From Marthasterias glacialis (lineage: Eukaryota > Echinodermata > Asteroidea > Forcipulatida > Asteriidae), in assembly GCA_911728455.2 (NCBI GenBank), contig OU452239.1, positions 12,382,328 to 12,446,327 of the forward strand: a stretch of 64,000 bases of DNA, given 5' to 3'. The position numbers and the translations under genes are program-made. Below, piece after piece: positions 1 to 12,030 of this stretch. Each line of letters opens with the position of its first letter. Positions within the stretch are counted from its first letter, which is position 1. The notes under the pieces were generated by a model. That model saw nothing but the letters and a program-made list of their open reading frames with translations, made no database searches and was not told where the DNA came from.

Positions 1-2196
1 GGCAGATGAAGCTTGTGTTTCAACACGAGGCACATAGGCCTACAACAATGTTTGCATATGCCACGGACAATGTTTAACGTACATGAAGCATGTCAAAATG
101 CAATATCTTAAAATGAAAGTCTTAAATGAAAGCTTGCACTCTTTTTTCGAATCTACAAATTTGGCTATTTAAAAATTTTCATTTTAATTTTCTGCTCAAA
201 TCGTTCTAGCATCTATAAAACACTGACGTTAATAATTCTCCAAGGCACCAGCCTAATTAAACCTTCCTTAATACAACATTAAGTATACCTTGATTTCAAC
301 TACATAACACCAAGACGTTGACACTATCTACAAATCGGACCCTATATTCGTGTACGCGCAAGATTTTCGAGGCCAATTTGATTATTGTGATATAATCAGT
401 AACTAATATTTTTGCAATATCTGGCGTCCAGACGTTTTCTTAAAAACCTCATTTTCTTTTGACATTGACAACCTCCTGCACTGACGCTACAAGCGGCCCC
501 TATCTGACATTGATCAGCCATTTTAGGAGTACAAATGCTGCGCGTGTCTAGACGCGCGCACGTCACCGACCATGCGCACTGCACACTACCATCGGAGAAT
601 CTAATCCCCCAAATGGCGCGATCAAGATTTATTGTGGGTGATGATGTCAAGTCAATGTTACCCACATCCCACATTAAAAGTGTGTTGATTGTTGTGCATT
701 GAAGAACGATATATCACTGTCAAATTTTGGTTACTGATTTTTAAGTTTAAAATTACTTTTTTTGTTCTCGTAGTTTATAGCTTGCCAATTAATGGTGAGA
801 AAAAGGCTATGGCCGTAACATTATAATAAACGACATAAAATATCGCATCAAGGCTATTCTACAAACATTTTAGTATCTGTCTTACATTATGCAAATACAA
901 GTGTTTTATTTAAGGATTATTCCACATAGAAAATGCCGTGCAACCAAAAGCAAATGCAATCAAATACATCAAATAATTAATCTACTTCAATATTAAGAGC
1001 CTAGACTCCATTTTTGTTGAACTCCACTCTTAAGAGTTAAGAACCTAAAATCTCCACCGTCAGCATTTTTGTTTATTTATACTTCCATTCTACCATTGTT
1101 ACCTTTTTCTCTACGTTTTCAAAATTGCAACACTTGTCACAAATCAATCAAATTGCACATCGCATGGGTTATAAAATGTCCAAGTTGCACTTTTGGTCCA
1201 CAAGTTCAACAAAAATGGAGTCTAGGCTCTTAATATTGAAGTAGAATAATTATTTGATGTATTTGATTGCATTTGCTTTTGGTTGCACAGCATTTTCTAT
1301 GTGGAATAATCCTTAAATAAAATAAAATAATCCTTAAATAAAACACCGACACTCATAATGCTTCAAGGCACCTGACTAATTTAACCTTCCATTACAACAT
1401 TAAGTATACCTTGATTTCAACTACATAACACCAAGACGTTGAAACTATGATATTTTATCTATAAATCGGACCCTATATTCGTGTACGCACAAGATTTTCG
1501 AGACCATTTTTATATTGTGATACAAGCATTAACTAATAACTTTGCAATATCTGGGACTCCAAACTTTTTCTAAAAAAACCCCCCTTTTTTTCTGTTGACA
1601 TTTAGATCCTTTGCACTGACGTCACAAGTGGCCGTTGTCTCATTGTGATCAGCCATTTTGGGAGTAAATTAATGTTGCACGTGTCTAGTTGCGCGCACGT
1701 CACCGACCATGCGCATTGTACGCTACAACCGGAGAATCTAATTCCCCAAATGGCGCGATCAAGATTTATCGTGGGTGATGACGTAAAGTGAGTTCAGTCA
1801 ATGTCACCAACATCCCACATAAAAAGTGTGTTGATTGTTGTGCATTGAAGAACGATATATCACTGTCAAATTTTAATCGTTACTTTTTAAGTTTAAAATT
1901 GTGTATTTTTTTTCGCCCTTTATAGTTTGCCAATTATTAAAATGGTGAGAAAAATATCATTATAATAAACGACACTAAATATCGCTTTAACGCTATTCTA
2001 CACACATTTTTAGAAAAAGTCTTACATTATGCAAATACAAGTGTTTTATTTAAAGATTGTTTCAAAAAGAAAATGCCGCGCAACAAAAAACAAATGCAAT
2101 GAAAAGAGGCATCTTCAACTATACATCAAATAATTAGTCTACTATAATATTAAGCTTAGATTCCGTTTTTGTTAACTTCTCCTCCGCAAGCATGTT
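1..2196. repeat. Tail of tandem unit 0 (R blocks and inverted repeat)
   Basis: This stretch has no intact gene. It aligns by eye with 30,921-33,120, so it is the downstream part of another copy of the 10.3 kb tandem unit. It contains two R blocks (about 130-1,060 and 1,363-2,190), each running from a word like TCGAATCTACAAATTTGG to a word like CTCCATTTTTGTTGAACT. Between them is an inverted copy of the end of the first block. A scrap of P-gene exon 3 (about 1,141-1,190, minus) survives next to the inverted segment. The antisense open frame at 396-674 lies inside the R block and recurs only because the block recurs; I do not treat it as a gene. Confidence 0.75.
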
Positions 2197-2202
2197 TTTA
2201 TT
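2197..2202 (-). terminator. Candidate polyadenylation signal of P1
   Basis: AATAAA on the minus strand, about 65 bases after the TGA stop of P1. A strong donor-like word (AAAAG|GTAAGA, exon end at 2226) lies between stop and signal, so a 3'UTR intron is also possible. Confidence 0.4.
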
Positions 2203-2265
2203 TACTTCCATCAAGTCATTCTTACCTTTTGTCTGTGTTCTCAAAATTGCAACACTTGTCACAAA

Positions 2266-4136
2266 TCAATCAAATCGCACATCGCATGGGCTATAAAATG
2301 TCCAAGTTGCATCACCATCGCCTTCAATTAGGACGATCGAGCTTTCCACAGTAATTGGTTTGTACGTGTGGCTGAATTGAGACTCTGGTACCCCCTTTTG
2401 ACCCACGGTGATATGTGTGCTGTTGAAGTCGATAACCACTCGAGTTGCCAATAGTTGCATATTTGGTATTTTTTTCTTTGAGATCCGTATTTGATCTTTT
2501 TCTTCAGCGAAAAATAACTGTGTGGGTTCTAATTCTGTCGAAAAACAAAACACGTTCAACATTATTACTTTGGTTCTACTCTTACACCGATCAAACATAA
2601 CCAATGCATACTCTGCTTTAAGATGACTGGGGAAAAGGCTCCACGAGCAACTTGGGTGGGATTCGAACCAACTGTCCAGGCAATAGACCTTTCCCATGGA
2701 ATATGTAATTGCACATCACGCGTGTGCAATACTGGTTGGTAAAATGTGGGGAAATCACGCCTTTTTGTGTGGGGCTGATGGTGGCGTAACGCACACGCGT
2801 TTGTGCCTTAGGCTTAGTGGACAACTCTATTGCGTTTGCACACAATAATGTCTGCACGGTTGAGTGAATGTAATTAACATATTTCTTAGGAATGGCTAAT
2901 TTGCTTTAGATCTCTGAGTGTGCAGTGTTTATCACACAATCTGAAATCTCATAGCTTATCAAGTTAATACCGATACCAATATTCCAGAGGCAGTGAAATT
3001 TGAAAACCATCCATAGGCCTATCCCATTTGCTTGATATCAATCGCCTCAGCCGAAATAAACACAAATATGACTTGACCAAAAGCACCAACAGAACATAAA
3101 TACTGTTTCATTGTTTTGACTTCAACGGGATCACCTATGTATATCTTATTTTCTAAATTCAGTGTTCCGTTGGATGATGTACTAACATCAAGGTTAACAA
3201 CTGGAAGACTTAGATAAATGTACTTTTAGACAGTTGCTTTGAAAAACAAACAAACAAACAAACAAACAAACAACAACAGCAACCACAAAACTTTATACAT
3301 TTCATACTTACCGACTTCAAAATAACGATTGCTTGTAGTAAAGTCTATGTCCACTTCATCGTTAGAGATAGCAACGAATTCAAGGTGCACAGGCATCTCC
3401 ATCACTTTCTCAAAATTGACGCGTGAAGTAGTTGTGTACACTTGACAAGGGAGTGCTGAAAAGATATTAAATAGGTCAAGTTTGCAAGAACACAATAATC
3501 TTGTTTGCTGTTGAATTGTTCAACACAGTTTTGTTTGTACTAAAAAAAAAATCTTTTGGGAAACTATTTTACCTCCACCGTAAAGGAAACGAAATTCGCG
3601 CCAATCTCTGTCTTTGAAAGCTGAAGATAAATACGCCAGCTTACAATCCGAATGAACCATTGTTTTTCTATTTCAATTGTCTTAAATTATCCAAAATAAT
3701 CAGTGGCTTTAATGAAGGGTGAGTACCATGGACCTAACCGATAGTCCTCCACAAACAAGTTCTCACCTTCATGAAATCTTTCGTCAAAGTAGAGGCATCC
3801 ACTAGATTCTGTCAGCGTGTCCTTGTTTTCAGAGTACACTGCTGAGTTGAGCTGACAGATTTTGTCATCCACGCAGTAGTTAAATGACTGGCATGTTTCA
3901 TCGAGTAGGCAAACAACAGCGCACGTCGTAGATGAACGCGCCTTGGTAGTGCGGTAGACATGCCCATCAAGCACGAGGCCAGGCGCGGTGCCTTGGTAAA
4001 ACCAATGGGAGTTTCCCTTAAGCAGGTGGCGTTCCCGCATTGGTGACAGACACGTTTTATCACTGCAGCCAAAGCATGCTGTTGTGATGACCGTAGCCAT
4101 TAGAATGATGTAGAGAGACCAAAGTATGGTATCCAT
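2266..4136 (-). CDS. P1: secreted PAN/apple + FAMeT-like domain protein
   Basis: Three coding exons on the minus strand: 4136-3767, 3455-3312 and 2534-2266. Both introns are phase 1 with consensus sites (GAAG|GTGAG, TTTTCAG|CA; GTCG|GTAAGT, CGACAG|AA). The product is 260 residues. Residues 1-23 form a hydrophobic signal peptide beginning MDTILWSLYIILMA. About residues 38-120 form a PAN/apple domain with the typical cysteine run (TTCAVVC, ETCQSFNYC, KICQLN, GCLYF). Exons 2 and 3 encode a C-terminal domain with VHLEFVAISNDEVDIDF, RVVIDFNSTHITVG and DATWTFYS, which resembles the two halves of the Methyltransf_FA domain. An in-frame upstream ATG exists at 4175. I prefer 4136 because a splice acceptor (CCTTTAG) lies 16 bases before it, so the first exon is probably noncoding. 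An AATAAA lies on the minus strand near 2202. PAN domains bind proteins or sugars; the ligand here is unknown. Confidence 0.8.
2681..2897. mobile_element. MITE in intron 2 of P1
   Basis: The element starts with CAATAGACCTTTCCCATGGA and ends with a decayed inverted copy near 2,880-2,897. The same element sits at the matching place in P2-P5; the P5 copy has the clearest terminal inverted repeats. Confidence 0.55.
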
Positions 4137-5020
4137 GATGCACTCAACCAATCTAAAGGATTTCAAAATAAACATGGCAACAGCCCTGCATTATGGTCTA
4201 GCAGCATGGAAATAGATTGACTAAAAGCGTTCGGTAAGTTGGACGCAGAAACGCAGGGGTAGCCGGAGGAGGGGGTGGAGGGTGGACGCGATCAAAAGTA
4301 AAGCGCGCCATCAACGTTGGTACCTTCTCATTCACACACTAGTCTGCTTCCCTGACCAAAGATTCCTTGACGACTCTTGGTAAAAATAATAGGTCAGGCA
4401 TCACCCACTTTTAAAAATATTTGATGACGCAAAATATACATATATGTATTACTTGTCACCAACGGTGGACGATGTCATTGGATAAACACAAAGCGCTGAT
4501 GACGTGCATTGTTTACAAAAAATCGAAAATAGTTTTGAATTTGTTGGAAAAAAAACAACACAATAATGTTATGTGTTTTCTGAAATAGTTTGGTCACAAC
4601 GTCTGTCAACAAGATTGAATGGTTTTATCACAAAAGAAAAGGTCTACATACGTCCGGAAATGTCCGACCATCAACGATACCGTACGAAAGTTGACGACAA
4701 CGTATTAGGAACATTTATGATATTTTCGGAAAATGAGGAATTTCTCCGTTTTTTTCGTCACGTGACTCTCGGGTGATACAGGACCCTAAAAGCGATCGAG
4801 ACTAGTCGGAGATTTGTTGGTCTGGGAACCAGACTAATCCACAAGCGAGCCTTCCTTCGAATTCAATTACACATTTTGTGCACAACCGCCGTACGCGGAC
4901 GCGCATTGCATAGCCTACAGTGTGTCACCACCACTGAATGATCTCTAGAAGGGCACAAACGGTATGCCGCTGTAAAAACACACTGTAGTGTACGGATGGC
5001 TCGTATTCGCCAATTGCTAG
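4137..5020. other. Upstream region of P1, conserved in units 1-3
   Basis: No gene that I can support. The region is nearly identical before P2 (14,415-15,298) and similar before P3 to about 25,080, after which similarity drops. It carries a minus-strand CCAAT word and CRE-like TGACGTG near 4,470-4,515, so it may be the promoter side of P1. The plus-strand 67-residue open frame at 4573-4776 is interrupted by substitutions in unit 3, which argues against a gene. Confidence 0.4.
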
Positions 5021-5147
5021 GGAACACAGTGTAATTTTACGGCGTTATATCGCCGTACTATAGCACATACTGCGATATAACGCAACAAATACGGCGATAT
5101 ATCGCAATAGTATGGCGATTTAGCGCCGTACAAATACACTGTGTTCT
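5021..5147. mobile_element. MITE with GGAACACAGTGTA inverted repeats, unit 1
   Basis: Terminal inverted repeats GGAACACAGTGTA and (reverse complement) AGAACACAGTGTA flank an interior rich in GCGATATA/TATCGC words. CTAG occurs directly on both sides (5017-5020 and 5148-5151) as a likely 4-base target duplication. The same element is at 15299-15425 and 25585-25711. Confidence 0.75.
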
Positions 5148-5255
5148 CTAGAAAGAGATTAATATGAGCCACCGTAGTAGTGTGTATATACAAAAGAACA
5201 GTTACAAAACAGTCGTTGGGCGATTCCAATCTTTTCGCACGTTTAGTTTTTGTCG

Positions 5256-5257
<2 letters not shown>

Positions 5258-5290
<33 letters not shown>
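5258..5290. repeat. Poly(A) run
   Basis: Homopolymer of about 33 A. The unit 2 counterpart is shorter (about 15538-15563), and unit 3 has different sequence here. Confidence 0.9.
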
Positions 5291-5292
<2 letters not shown>

Positions 5293-5808
5293 TCGGGTAC
5301 AACGATAAGTTTTTCTAAAATAGATGAACTTTTTGGCAGTGTTTATATGGGCTACATTGTATCACACTGGCTTTGCGCCGCTGCTCGCCAGGTAGTTAAC
5401 TGCAGACGCTGTTGATTATTGTGTTGTTGTTGCTGCTTTTTCTCTTCTTTTTCTTTCAAGATAAATTTAGTAGTCTATGGATTTGTTTTCAAAGGCATAT
5501 TTATCATACATTTGTGGAAATTGAACTTAGTATCACCAACATGTTAATTTAAAATTTCCTTTGTGTTGGAGTTATTGGAGTAGGAACAGCCCTCTACTAC
5601 AATGGACGGGTTCCAATAGTAACGGCCATTAAGCTGCGCAATATCGCGTCCACCAATCCCCAGGGAAGCCAAATATAAATTTCCCCCTGTTGTAACTTTA
5701 TAAGATTTTACAAGGTTTTACACCTTCTACAACATGAGGGAATTGTTTGGCAATGAAGGTATTTTTTAATGTTTAAAACCTTGTCTTTGTAGGTATTGAT
5801 GACGTAAA

Positions 5809-6105
5809 ATGGTCGTTGAAGTTATTAAAAATATTTACAAGAGATCAAACTTACCTTTCAACGTCAGAACTTTCAATAGTGTCTTGACTGACACTGTAGT
5901 GGGCTCTTTTGAGTTCCCAGAAACAACCAATGAGATTATATCTGTTTCCAAGACGATAAAGGAATTCTGGTTGCCGAATTTGTCAGAGTCTGCCCAAGTT
6001 TTGTTTGTAGTAAAAGACCTGACTAGTTTGTTCGTTTTGAAAGCTCAAGTTGTAGTCGATGAACAATGGCAAGAAAGAATTTTTCAAAGCACTACCGACG
6101 AGTGA
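5809..6105 (+). other. 98-residue open frame, probably not a gene
   Basis: An ATG-to-TGA frame of 98 codons, identical in unit 2 (16082-16378). The unit 3 counterpart (about 26,410-26,750) has insertions and frame breaks, so the reading frame is not maintained in the oldest copy. On the other strand the block is bordered by a good acceptor (TTTTAATCTAG at 6109) and donor (GAAAG|GTAAGT at 5854), but no frame stays open between them. It may be a decayed minus-strand exon. No domain recognised. Confidence 0.25.
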
Positions 6106-7004
6106 CGTCTAGATTAAAACAAGCACAGGTTTTATAAAATATGAACGTGTGTGTAAATGTCATCTGTGAGGAAACTATACGAGTAAAACACGCCCATCAC
6201 TATTGTCAAGGGTACCACACGTAGTTAATCTACGCACACACCTTGGTCACGTGAGAATCTGTCACCAGTGTGGCTTTAATGCACGCATGCGCTCACAAGT
6301 CTATTTGTAAAAAAAACTAAAAATGCCTTTTGTCAAACGAAATCAATGACAATTAGTAAAACAACTTTTATAATATTTAGGTATAGGCCCTAAGTACAAT
6401 GTACAGATTATGTCGAATCTTAAAACACTTCAAATGCTTCAAATTTAGCTAATGGAAGTGCAAATAACAGCACAGCACAGTATTTAGAGTAGCGCCTGTA
6501 CACCTCACGCTTACCCAACCATGGTTAATTCCCGCGTGATAGTTGTATGTCTTATTCCCTTTATACAAGGCATGCAATATGACTGACTGGACAAACTGAA
6601 AGAGAAACAATTACAAGAGTGTGTACGTAGCACCAGTATCCTTCAAGTGATGCTTGTCAAAAGCAACCTTGTTTTGCTTGCCACAAGCTCACTATTGTCC
6701 ACATACGAAACATTAATATTGCCAACTGCCTCACTCGTTGCTAACCAACAGCTTGTGCCGATGCGTCCAAAATCAATCTCCTTTTGTAATTATATAATAC
6801 GCAGGTTTTAAAAAAGCGCTTTACCACAGCAGCATCTCAAGGTACTCTATATATTTTACAACAGATGTGAAGAACTTTTTTTTTTTAATAATTACTATAA
6901 GACCAATTTTTATTTATATGTAGTACCTTGTGATATTTTACCAAAGTGATAGGGCGCAATTTGCAACTAACACTTCTAGAACTCTTCCAGTGCAAACTTC
7001 TTCT

Positions 7005-7243
7005 CATAATGAGGATTAAGTGTAACTCAGTTCGTTATTGTTTACTACGCCACACACGGGACCAAAAGCTTTCCGTCCAATTTGAAGGACGGAGCAATAA
7101 TGGTGAAGTGTCTTGTTTCAGGAAATAATGACAAGAGTGTCTAGACCGGGACCTGGGACCCGATACCACACTCTGCTGATCAGAGCATAAGAACATTAGT
7201 CTGGTGCGATTGAACTGCTCGGTCATGACATCCCACTGTTAGT
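7005..7243 (-). mobile_element. tRNA-Leu-derived SINE, unit 1
   Basis: Read on the minus strand, the element begins with a tRNA-Leu-like head: an A-box region ATGACCGAGCAGTTCAA, an anticodon-arm-like CACCAGACTAATGTTCTTAT, then a decayed B box. A non-tRNA body follows, with GACACTTCACCATTATTGCT and a later CCGTGTGTGG word. Copies at the same place in units 2 and 3 show the insertion predates the tandem duplication. The unit 3 copy keeps a better B box (GGGTTCAGGTCC). Confidence 0.65.
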
Positions 7244-8940
7244 TCTTTATGTTCAGAACCGGTCTTTTTAATAATCATTTTCAGTCCAGGTTTCAAATAT
7301 GAAATCACTTTATGGATTAAAGAAATGTCGCCAAAGTTACCTATCATGTAACTTTGAGTTTAGAGTAGCTCAATCTTGTCATCACCAGTGGACAAAAATG
7401 ACAGTTATAATGGAAGATACAGTCACGTACTCATCGCCTTATTTGGCAATTAAAATCAATATCAACTTGGTACGCACTGTTATTTCTCTTGGCGTTTCCC
7501 GACGGAGTTTCACCGATGCAGCAACAGGTATTGACGGAACCTTTAGAAGAACCCGCTATTTCCAAAGGACCAAAAAATCGATGTTTCTCTTTCAAAACTC
7601 GCTCGGTATTTCGAACACACGTCCCCCGCTCATGGCAACATGCGCCTTAAAAATATTAATTAAATTTGTTACCAACATTATATATTTTCAAACAACGCAT
7701 CAGAATAAAATTATGTTGCTCCAGACATAGTGCATGATAAATAATTAAGTTTAATGATGGAACTTTAATCTGTAAAGATCGTAATGTTTAATTAGTATCA
7801 ACTCTAATTTGGTTATTAGATTGTTTATCCTTCATTTTGGAACGGAATTATACTAATAAACCATCGTGTGCGCTGCCGCAAATGTTGATTGCATCATCAC
7901 CACAGTGGCGTAACTAGATATTTACACGGGGCCGAGAAGGGAGGAGCAGAGACATAATCAAGGCGGACATTTGATTGACTAATGTGTCCATTCTCGTTTC
8001 TCATCTTGGGAGGGGGCAAGGGGTGGCAATGGTTGGTGGGGCTGGGGTGGGGTGGGGGGTTATCAGCAGCATGCCTCCAGTTAGTTAGGCCACTGTATCA
8101 CCATTATGTGATGATTAAACGTAGGCCTTCATGTTATAAGAACTGAACGTTGACTTCTTGTGAATCAATTGAAACGATTTACACGGATTGTTGTTTTTTA
8201 AACAACTCCTTCGATGGTAACCATGTTTAGCAAGAAAAATAGACCCCTGGAATGTCTGGACGAGGACAGTGAGAGCCTCCGCCACCGACAACCGTCGATT
8301 GAGAATCGTCCGTCGCTAAATATTGAGTCAACGAGTGTTCGTATTGTCAGTCCTTAACCAAACATAATTGTGGATTGACCCTTGGATGCTTGGGACTCTC
8401 AATGATGTCTGAAAGCAAAGTAGACGATTTTTTATGTCCGACCAAATGTGCCCGACAGACCATTATGTCCGACCCATTGTGTACGACGAACCATTATGTC
8501 TGACATTATGGAGAAAATGGTTCAAAATTGTCGTCGGACACAAAAGTCCAAGTCGGACATAATGGTACGTAACATACGCGCCCCATTGGATTGCCATGGG
8601 TTTTGAGGGGTATTGGTGGGAGAGGGGGTCTGCCGTTGAGGGGTAGGCTCCATAGAACACGTCAGACAAGAGGCTATGTATTTCCACTTTGCAAAAAGAC
8701 AATAGACTCTCGAGTGTATTATTTATGACCAGTTCAGTTACAAAGTTGCTTACATATCAAGATTAGCTACTAAATTACGTTTTGTTAAATATTAGTCTAC
8801 GAATCAGAACATCGAGGCCTACCCCATAAATAGGTATGATCGTATTACAAATAGCTTCATTTGTTACATTCTCTGTGTCTGATTTACGTCATTCAATTAT
8901 TACTGTTTTTAAAATTATTTTTTCTGAATTTGTTTCTCTG
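7244..8940. other. Unit 1 spacer without a supported gene
   Basis: The 143-codon plus-strand open frame at 7299-7730 shows indels in the unit 3 copy (about 27,950-28,360) that shift its frame, so I do not call it. Near 7,910-8,060 there is G-rich sequence opening with GTGGCGTAACTAGA, a word often seen at the ends of dispersed repeats. At 8,440-8,570 there is a cluster of ATTATGTCCGAC words in both orientations. Confidence 0.4.
8455..8570. repeat. Cluster of inverted ATTATGTCCGAC words
   Basis: ACCATTATGTCCGAC occurs near 8458 and its reverse complement near 8553, with related words between. The unit 2 copy is at 18729-18844; unit 3 keeps only a trace near 29,050. It may be a small inverted-repeat element. 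Confidence 0.4.
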
Positions 8941-9524
8941 AACGAACTTTGGCAGATGATGCTGTTTCAAAACGAAACACATAGGCCTACAACAGTTTTT
9001 GCATAATTATGTCACGGACATTGCAAGAACATGTAACATGCAAAAACTGTTGTACATGAATGATGGATGTGATTTAATATTGGGATCCCGACAACAATTC
9101 ATTTTTCGTTTTTAGTTAGCCAACACTTATCATTAGCAGATTTCTTTTTGAAATATCTTAAATGTAAGCTTTTACCCTTTTTTGAATCTACAAAATTGGC
9201 TAAAAATATTTAAAATTTTAAATCTAAAAATTTTCTGCTCAAATCGTTCAAGGATCTTTGAAACACCGACACTCATAATGCTCCAAGGCACCAGACTAAT
9301 TTAACCTTCCATTACAACATTAAGTATACCTTGATTTCAACTACACAACACCAAGACGTTGACACTGTGATATTTATCTATAAACCGGACCCTATTCGGG
9401 TACGCGCAAGATTTTCGAGACCATTTTGATTATTGTCATAAAAACAGTAACTACTAACTTTGCGATATCTGGAACTCCAAACTTTTTCTTAAAAACTTCT
9501 TTCTCTTTTTACATTTAGACCCTT

Positions 9525-9708
9525 TGCACTGACGTCACAAGCGGCCCCTGTCTCACTGTAATCAGCCATTTTGGGAGTAGAAATGCTGCGCGTGTCTAGT
9601 TGCGCGCACGTCACCGACCATGCGTACTGCACAGTACAAACGGAGAATCTAATTCCCAAATGGCGCGATCAAGAGTTATCGTAGGTGATGACGTCAGGTG
9701 AGTTAAGT
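9525..9708. promoter_or_regulatory. CRE/YY1-like module, unit 1
   Basis: Contains ACTGACGTCACAAG near the left end, GCCATTTTGGGAG, GCGCGCACGTCACCGACCAT, AATGGCGCGATCAAGAG and GATGACGTCAGGTGAG at the right end. Both CRE palindromes are intact. TGACGTCA is the known CREB/ATF site and AAAATGGC the YY1 core; activity here is inferred. Confidence 0.4.
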
Positions 9709-10191
9709 CATTGCTACCCACATAAAAAGTGTGTTGATTTTTGTGCATTGAAGAAAAATATATCACTGTCAAATTTAAAGTATTTCTCTTTAAGTTTAAA
9801 GCAATATGGTACATATTTTTTGCAGTTTATAGTTTGGCAATTAATGGTGAGAAAAAGGCTATGGCCGTAACATTATAATAAATGACATAAAGATATCTCT
9901 ATGAGGCTATTCTACACAAAAATTAGGATATGTCTTATTGTTTTATCTAAGAATTATTTCGCATAGAAAATGCCGTGCTACCAAAAACATGAAAAGAGGC
10001 ATCTACAACAATAAATCAAATTATAATATTAGGAGCTTAGACTCCATTTTTGTTGAACTGCATTCTAAATTTAAGATCCTAAATTCTCCACCACAAGCAT
10101 TTTTGGTTTTTTATAATTAGCGCTGTAAATTTTTAACCGTTGCTTTTTAAGTTATTTTTTTTTCTCGCAGTTTATAGTTTGCCAATCTAAA

Positions 10192-10363
10192 CCCGGTTTA
10201 TACTTCACGCTAGTTCGATCGCCAAGCGAATTTGACGTCACTCCCCTTCATTCGCAGCGAATTTCGCGAAGTTCAACACAGTTCAACTTGAGCGAACAGT
10301 TCATCGCGAATTTGTGACGTCAAACTCGCTTCACCTCCACATTCGCGTGGAGTATGAACCGGG
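10192..10363. mobile_element. MITE with CCCGGTTTATACTTCACGC inverted repeats, unit 1
   Basis: The left end reads CCCGGTTTATACTTCACGC and the reverse complement of the right end CCCGGTTCATACTCCACGC. It interrupts the R block between GCCAAT and TTGGTGAG; uninterrupted R blocks elsewhere in the window give the empty site. Copies at 20486-20657 and 30246-30400. Confidence 0.75.
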
Positions 10364-12030
10364 CCTATTGGTGAGAAAAAGTCCATTGCCGTAACATTAT
10401 AATAAACCACATTAAATATCGCTTTAAGGCTATTCTACAATTTTTGAGGATATGTCTTACATGAGGCATATAAAAGTGTTTTATTTAAGAATTATTTTAC
10501 CTATGCAACCAAAAACAAATACAATGAAAAAAGGCATCTACAACAATAAATCAAATAATTAGTCTGCTATAATATTAAGAACTTAGACTCCATTTTTGTT
10601 GAACTGCATTTTAAACTTACTTTACGACCAGTTCAGTTATAAAGTGGTTACATGTAGAGATTGGCTGCTTAAAAACGTTTGTTAAATATCAGTCTACGAA
10701 TCAGTTCATCGAGGCCTACTCCATAAATATGTATGATCATTTTATAAGTAGCTTATTTTGTGACATTCCCTATGTTCGATGTGTAATCAACAAACAACCA
10801 GACAAACAGACAGGCAAACAAACAGACAAAAAACAACCCAAAACAAACAAACAAACAAACAAAATTTGACAACAGAAACCCAAGAAAAAACACAATTGGA
10901 CATTACAGAAAACCAGGAACAGACAAAACAGAGGCTGGGCTGGCTAGGAGTAAGACAAAAGTGAAATAAAACACTATCACCGAAAGGGGTGTGTCACTCC
11001 GACCCAAAGCAAAAACAAAACCTAGTAATTAAAAAAAGAAAACCTACAAACCAAATAACAGAGAAACTGACAATGGCCACAAGCAAAATAAAACAGTAAC
11101 AGTTTGCGATATCTTGAATGAAAGATTGCAGTCTTTTTTCGAATCTACAAATTTGGCTATTTAAAATTTAAATCTAAATTTTCAGCTCAAATCGTTCTAG
11201 TATCTACAAAACACCGACGTTTATAATGCTTCAAGGTACATGACCTTCCATTACAACATTAAGTATACCCTGATTTCAACTAAATAACACCAAGACGTTG
11301 ACACTATGATAATTATCTATAAATCGGACCCTATATTCGTGTTGACCGAAGATTTTCGAGGCCAATTTGATTATTGTGATATAAGCACTAACTAACCTTT
11401 TTGCAATATCTGGCGTCCAGACGATTTCTTAAAAACCCCATTTTCTTTTGACATTGACAACCTCCTGCACTGACGCTACAAGCGGCCCCAATCTGACTGT
11501 GATCCGCCATTTTAGAAGTAGAAATGCTGCGCGTGTCTAGTTGCGCGCACTTCCCCGACTATGCGCACTGCACAGTATTGTTGTGCACTGAAGAACGATA
11601 TATCACTGTCAAATTTTAATTATTACTTTTTAGGTTTAAAATTGTGTATTTTTTTCACAGTTTATAGTTTGCCAATTCATGGTGAGAAAAATAACATTAT
11701 AATAAACGACACTAAATTGCTTTAATGCCATTCTACACAAATTTGAGGAAATGTCTTACATTATGCAAATACAAGTGTTTTATTTAAATATTATTTCAAA
11801 AAGAAAATACCGTGCAACCAAAAACAAATGCAATGAAAAGAGGCATCTTCAACTATACATCAAATAATTAGTCTACTATAATATTAAGCTTAGATTCCGT
11901 TTTTGTTGATGTTCATTCTTTACTTAAGATCCTAACTTCTCCACCGCAAGCATGTTTTATTTTACTTTTACTTCCATCAAGTCATTCTTACCTTTTTCTC
12001 TACGTTCTCAAAATTGCAACACTTGTCACA

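Larger units (their letters stand above)
9180..12030. repeat. Unit 1 R-block cluster
   Basis: Three R-block copies: about 9,180-10,105 (full), 10,364-10,620 (3' part only, after a MITE) and 11,120-11,950 (full length but with the second half of its CRE module deleted near 11,577). The sequence between includes AC-rich simple sequence (10,780-10,870). No coding frame is conserved against unit 3. Confidence 0.65.

Noticed and set aside
396..674. Antisense 92-codon frame (with relatives at 31393-31671 and 32465-32704)
   Set aside because: It lies inside the R-block CRE module. The frame varies between copies, has no domain, and is explained by duplication of noncoding DNA.
2630..2690. tRNA gene near the B-box-like GGTTCGAATCC on the minus strand (also in the P2-P5 introns)
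   Set aside because: Only the T-arm-like box is present; no matching A box or acceptor stem could be drawn.
5809..6105. 98-codon plus-strand frame as a real gene
   Set aside because: Identical in units 1 and 2 only because they are recent copies; broken by indels in unit 3. Reported only as an open frame.
7299..7730. 143-codon plus-strand frame as a gene
   Set aside because: The unit 3 counterpart has frame-shifting indels, and no domain or splice context is seen.
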